DNA of 5,783 bases from a bacterium (lineage in GTDB: Bacteria > Babelota > Babeliae > Babelales > CAIQNR01). Within the stretch, counting starts at the first letter, position 1. Each line of letters begins with the position of its first letter. A program made the translations under genes and the position numbers. Positions 5,070 through 5,783 of this stretch are shown here, piece by piece. The notes beneath the pieces are model-generated. The model had not been told where the DNA came from and made no database searches. It saw only the letters and a list, made by a program, of their open reading frames with translations. The DNA lies in NCBI GenBank assembly GCA_947502805.1, contig CANNBR010000054.1, positions 1 to 5,783 on the forward strand, in the 5' to 3' direction.

Positions 5070-5513
5070 ATGCCTGGGTATAAAGCACATATAGTTGGCG
5101 GCATTGTGACCTTTGCAGCGATTAGTTTTGTATTGAATAACTATCTCCAACCACTGCCTGTAGTGGCTTTCCAATGGCTTGGGGCTACTATTTTGGGAGC
5201 ATTGTTTCCTGATGTAGATATCAAAAGTAAGGGGCAGGGAATTTTTTATAAAGTGATGTTGGTTTGCCTTGTGCTTTTGTTGTGGAAGCGGCAAGCCTAT
5301 CTTTTTGTGATTATGAGTTTTTTAGCATTGGTTCCCGTATTGGTTCGTCATCGAGGTTTGTTTCATCAGGTATGGTTTGTATTGGTTGTTCCCTTAGGGA
5401 TTGCTTTTGTAGCAGGGCAATCATTTCCTCTGCATAGCGTAGCGCTTCTGCAAGCAGCTTGTTTTTTTTGTGCAGGAGCTTTATCGCATCTTTTGTTAGA
5501 TCGAATTTTTTAA
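5070..5513 (+). CDS. YdjM-family membrane-bound metal-dependent hydrolase
   Basis: A 147-residue, strongly hydrophobic protein with about five to six membrane segments (roughly 8-24, 29-46, 60-72, 76-92, 101-116, 120-139). The motif set matches the YdjM (PF04307) family: His7 in YKAHIVGG, PDVD at 47-50 (Asp48, Asp50), HRGLFH at 94-99 (His94, His99), and SHLLLD at 139-144 (His140, Asp144). Conserved His/Asp at membrane edges are taken to bind metal; the substrate is unknown for most members. E. coli YdjM is longer (about 196) and SOS-induced, but I see no LexA box here. The usual tHS of the HR-x-x-HS motif is FHQ here. TAAGGAG (5058-5064) lies 5 bases before the ATG. It follows the SpoIID gene after 52 bp with no obvious hairpin terminator, so co-transcription is plausible. 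Confidence 0.8.
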   Translation: MPGYKAHIVGGIVTFAAISFVLNNYLQPLPVVAFQWLGATILGALFPDVDIKSKGQGIFYKVMLVCLVLLLWKRQAYLFVIMSFLALVPVLVRHRGLFHQVWFVLVVPLGIAFVAGQSFPLHSVALLQAACFFCAGALSHLLLDRIF

Positions 5514-5542
5514 GAATAGATCATGGATAAATAAGTATCTCT

Positions 5543-5783
5543 TTAGGTAATCAGTTCCCATGCTATAACAGGCTGAACTGCGTAATAATCGACAAATAAA
5601 TCTTTATCAAAATAAATACCAAAATAACGAGGCAACGTTACTCGTTCAAGTAATCGTAATGCTGCTACAAAATCTTCCCTGACACCTTTTCTGACAATAA
5701 TGGGCGCTTGAGGATCTTTAATAAGCATTTCAAGTGTTGCAATAGCACGAACCCACAAAGCTATTGATCGCCCACGCGCAGAG
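5543..5783 (-). CDS. C-terminal fragment of an unrecognised protein (partial)
   Basis: A minus-strand frame is open from the right edge (first full codon complement 5780-5782) to a TAA at complement 5543-5545, giving 79 residues with no internal stop. The peptide runs from SARGRSIALWVRA through VREDFVAALRLLERV and FGIYFDKDLFVDYY to VIAWELIT. It looks like a real folded domain: amphipathic helices (LWVRAIATLEMLI, FVAALRLLERV) followed by aromatic-rich strands. I do not recognise the family. The start is outside the window; the in-frame TTG at complement 5756-5758 is probably just an internal leucine. It converges on the YdjM-family gene, with 29 bp between the two stops (5514-5542) that contain only a weak 4-bp hairpin (5526-5539) and no clear terminator. 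Confidence 0.6.
   Translation of the reverse strand, partial: SARGRSIALWVRAIATLEMLIKDPQAPIIVRKGVREDFVAALRLLERVTLPRYFGIYFDKDLFVDYYAVQPVIAWELIT

Noticed and set aside
4977..5294. 105-codon minus-strand open frame
   Set aside because: It overlaps the ends of the SpoIID and YdjM-like genes, both supported by motifs; its composition looks like antisense of coding DNA.
5526..5539. GATA/TATC hairpin between the convergent stops as a bidirectional terminator
   Set aside because: Only 4 A+T-rich pairs with a 6-base loop and no T-tract; too weak to call.
1..5783. A novel defence or mobile system linking the SbcC-like, Nfo and RNase H genes
   Set aside because: They are separate housekeeping genes on different strands and transcripts, with no effector, recombinase, repeat array or atypical composition.

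Overview
The window reads as ordinary bacterial chromosome, densely packed with housekeeping genes. It is A+T-rich, uses TGA as a stop, and has good Shine-Dalgarno sites before most genes. The gene set (phosphohexomutase, SpoIID-type peptidoglycan enzyme with a signal peptide, CdsZ/FlgZ-like zinc-ribbon coiled-coil protein) suits a small-genome Gram-negative-like bacterium. Candidatus Dependentiae (TM6) or a similar host-associated lineage is my guess, but this is a low-confidence inference from style and gene content. No marker gene settles the taxonomy. I see no insertion sequence, phage gene, CRISPR array or toxin-antitoxin pair.

Left edge (1-177): the minus strand carries the first 37 codons of an SbcC/Rad50-type SMC-family ATPase, cut by the window edge inside its Walker A motif. 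It is divergent from the next gene, and a 66-bp intergenic region should hold both promoters. Plus-strand block A (178-2447): a phosphomannomutase/phosphoglucomutase is followed after 20 bp by an endonuclease IV (AP endonuclease) that I start at a TTG codon behind a strong ribosome site. A bulged hairpin directly follows the endonuclease stop codon.

Plus-strand block B (2547-5513): a CAT-anticodon tRNA (elongator Met or lysidine-modified Ile2, the latter slightly favoured) is followed 42 bp later by a C4 zinc-ribbon coiled-coil protein. Next come RNase HI, a secreted SpoIID/LytB-domain protein overlapping RNase HI by 17 bp, and a small multi-pass YdjM-family membrane protein with a metal-dependent-hydrolase motif set. 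Right edge (5543-5783): the 3' end of an unrecognised minus-strand gene converges on block B.

The genes fall into two themes. One is nucleic-acid maintenance: SbcC-like end processing, AP-site repair, R-loop or RNA-primer removal. The other is the cell envelope: sugar-phosphate supply for surface glycans, peptidoglycan trimming, an inner-membrane hydrolase. I found no convincing new defence or mobile system. The points most worth a second look are the missing DNA-probing loop signature in endonuclease IV, the cysteine cluster in the SpoIID protein, the tRNA identity with its A-G mismatch and 3' palindrome, and the zinc-ribbon/RNase HI pairing.
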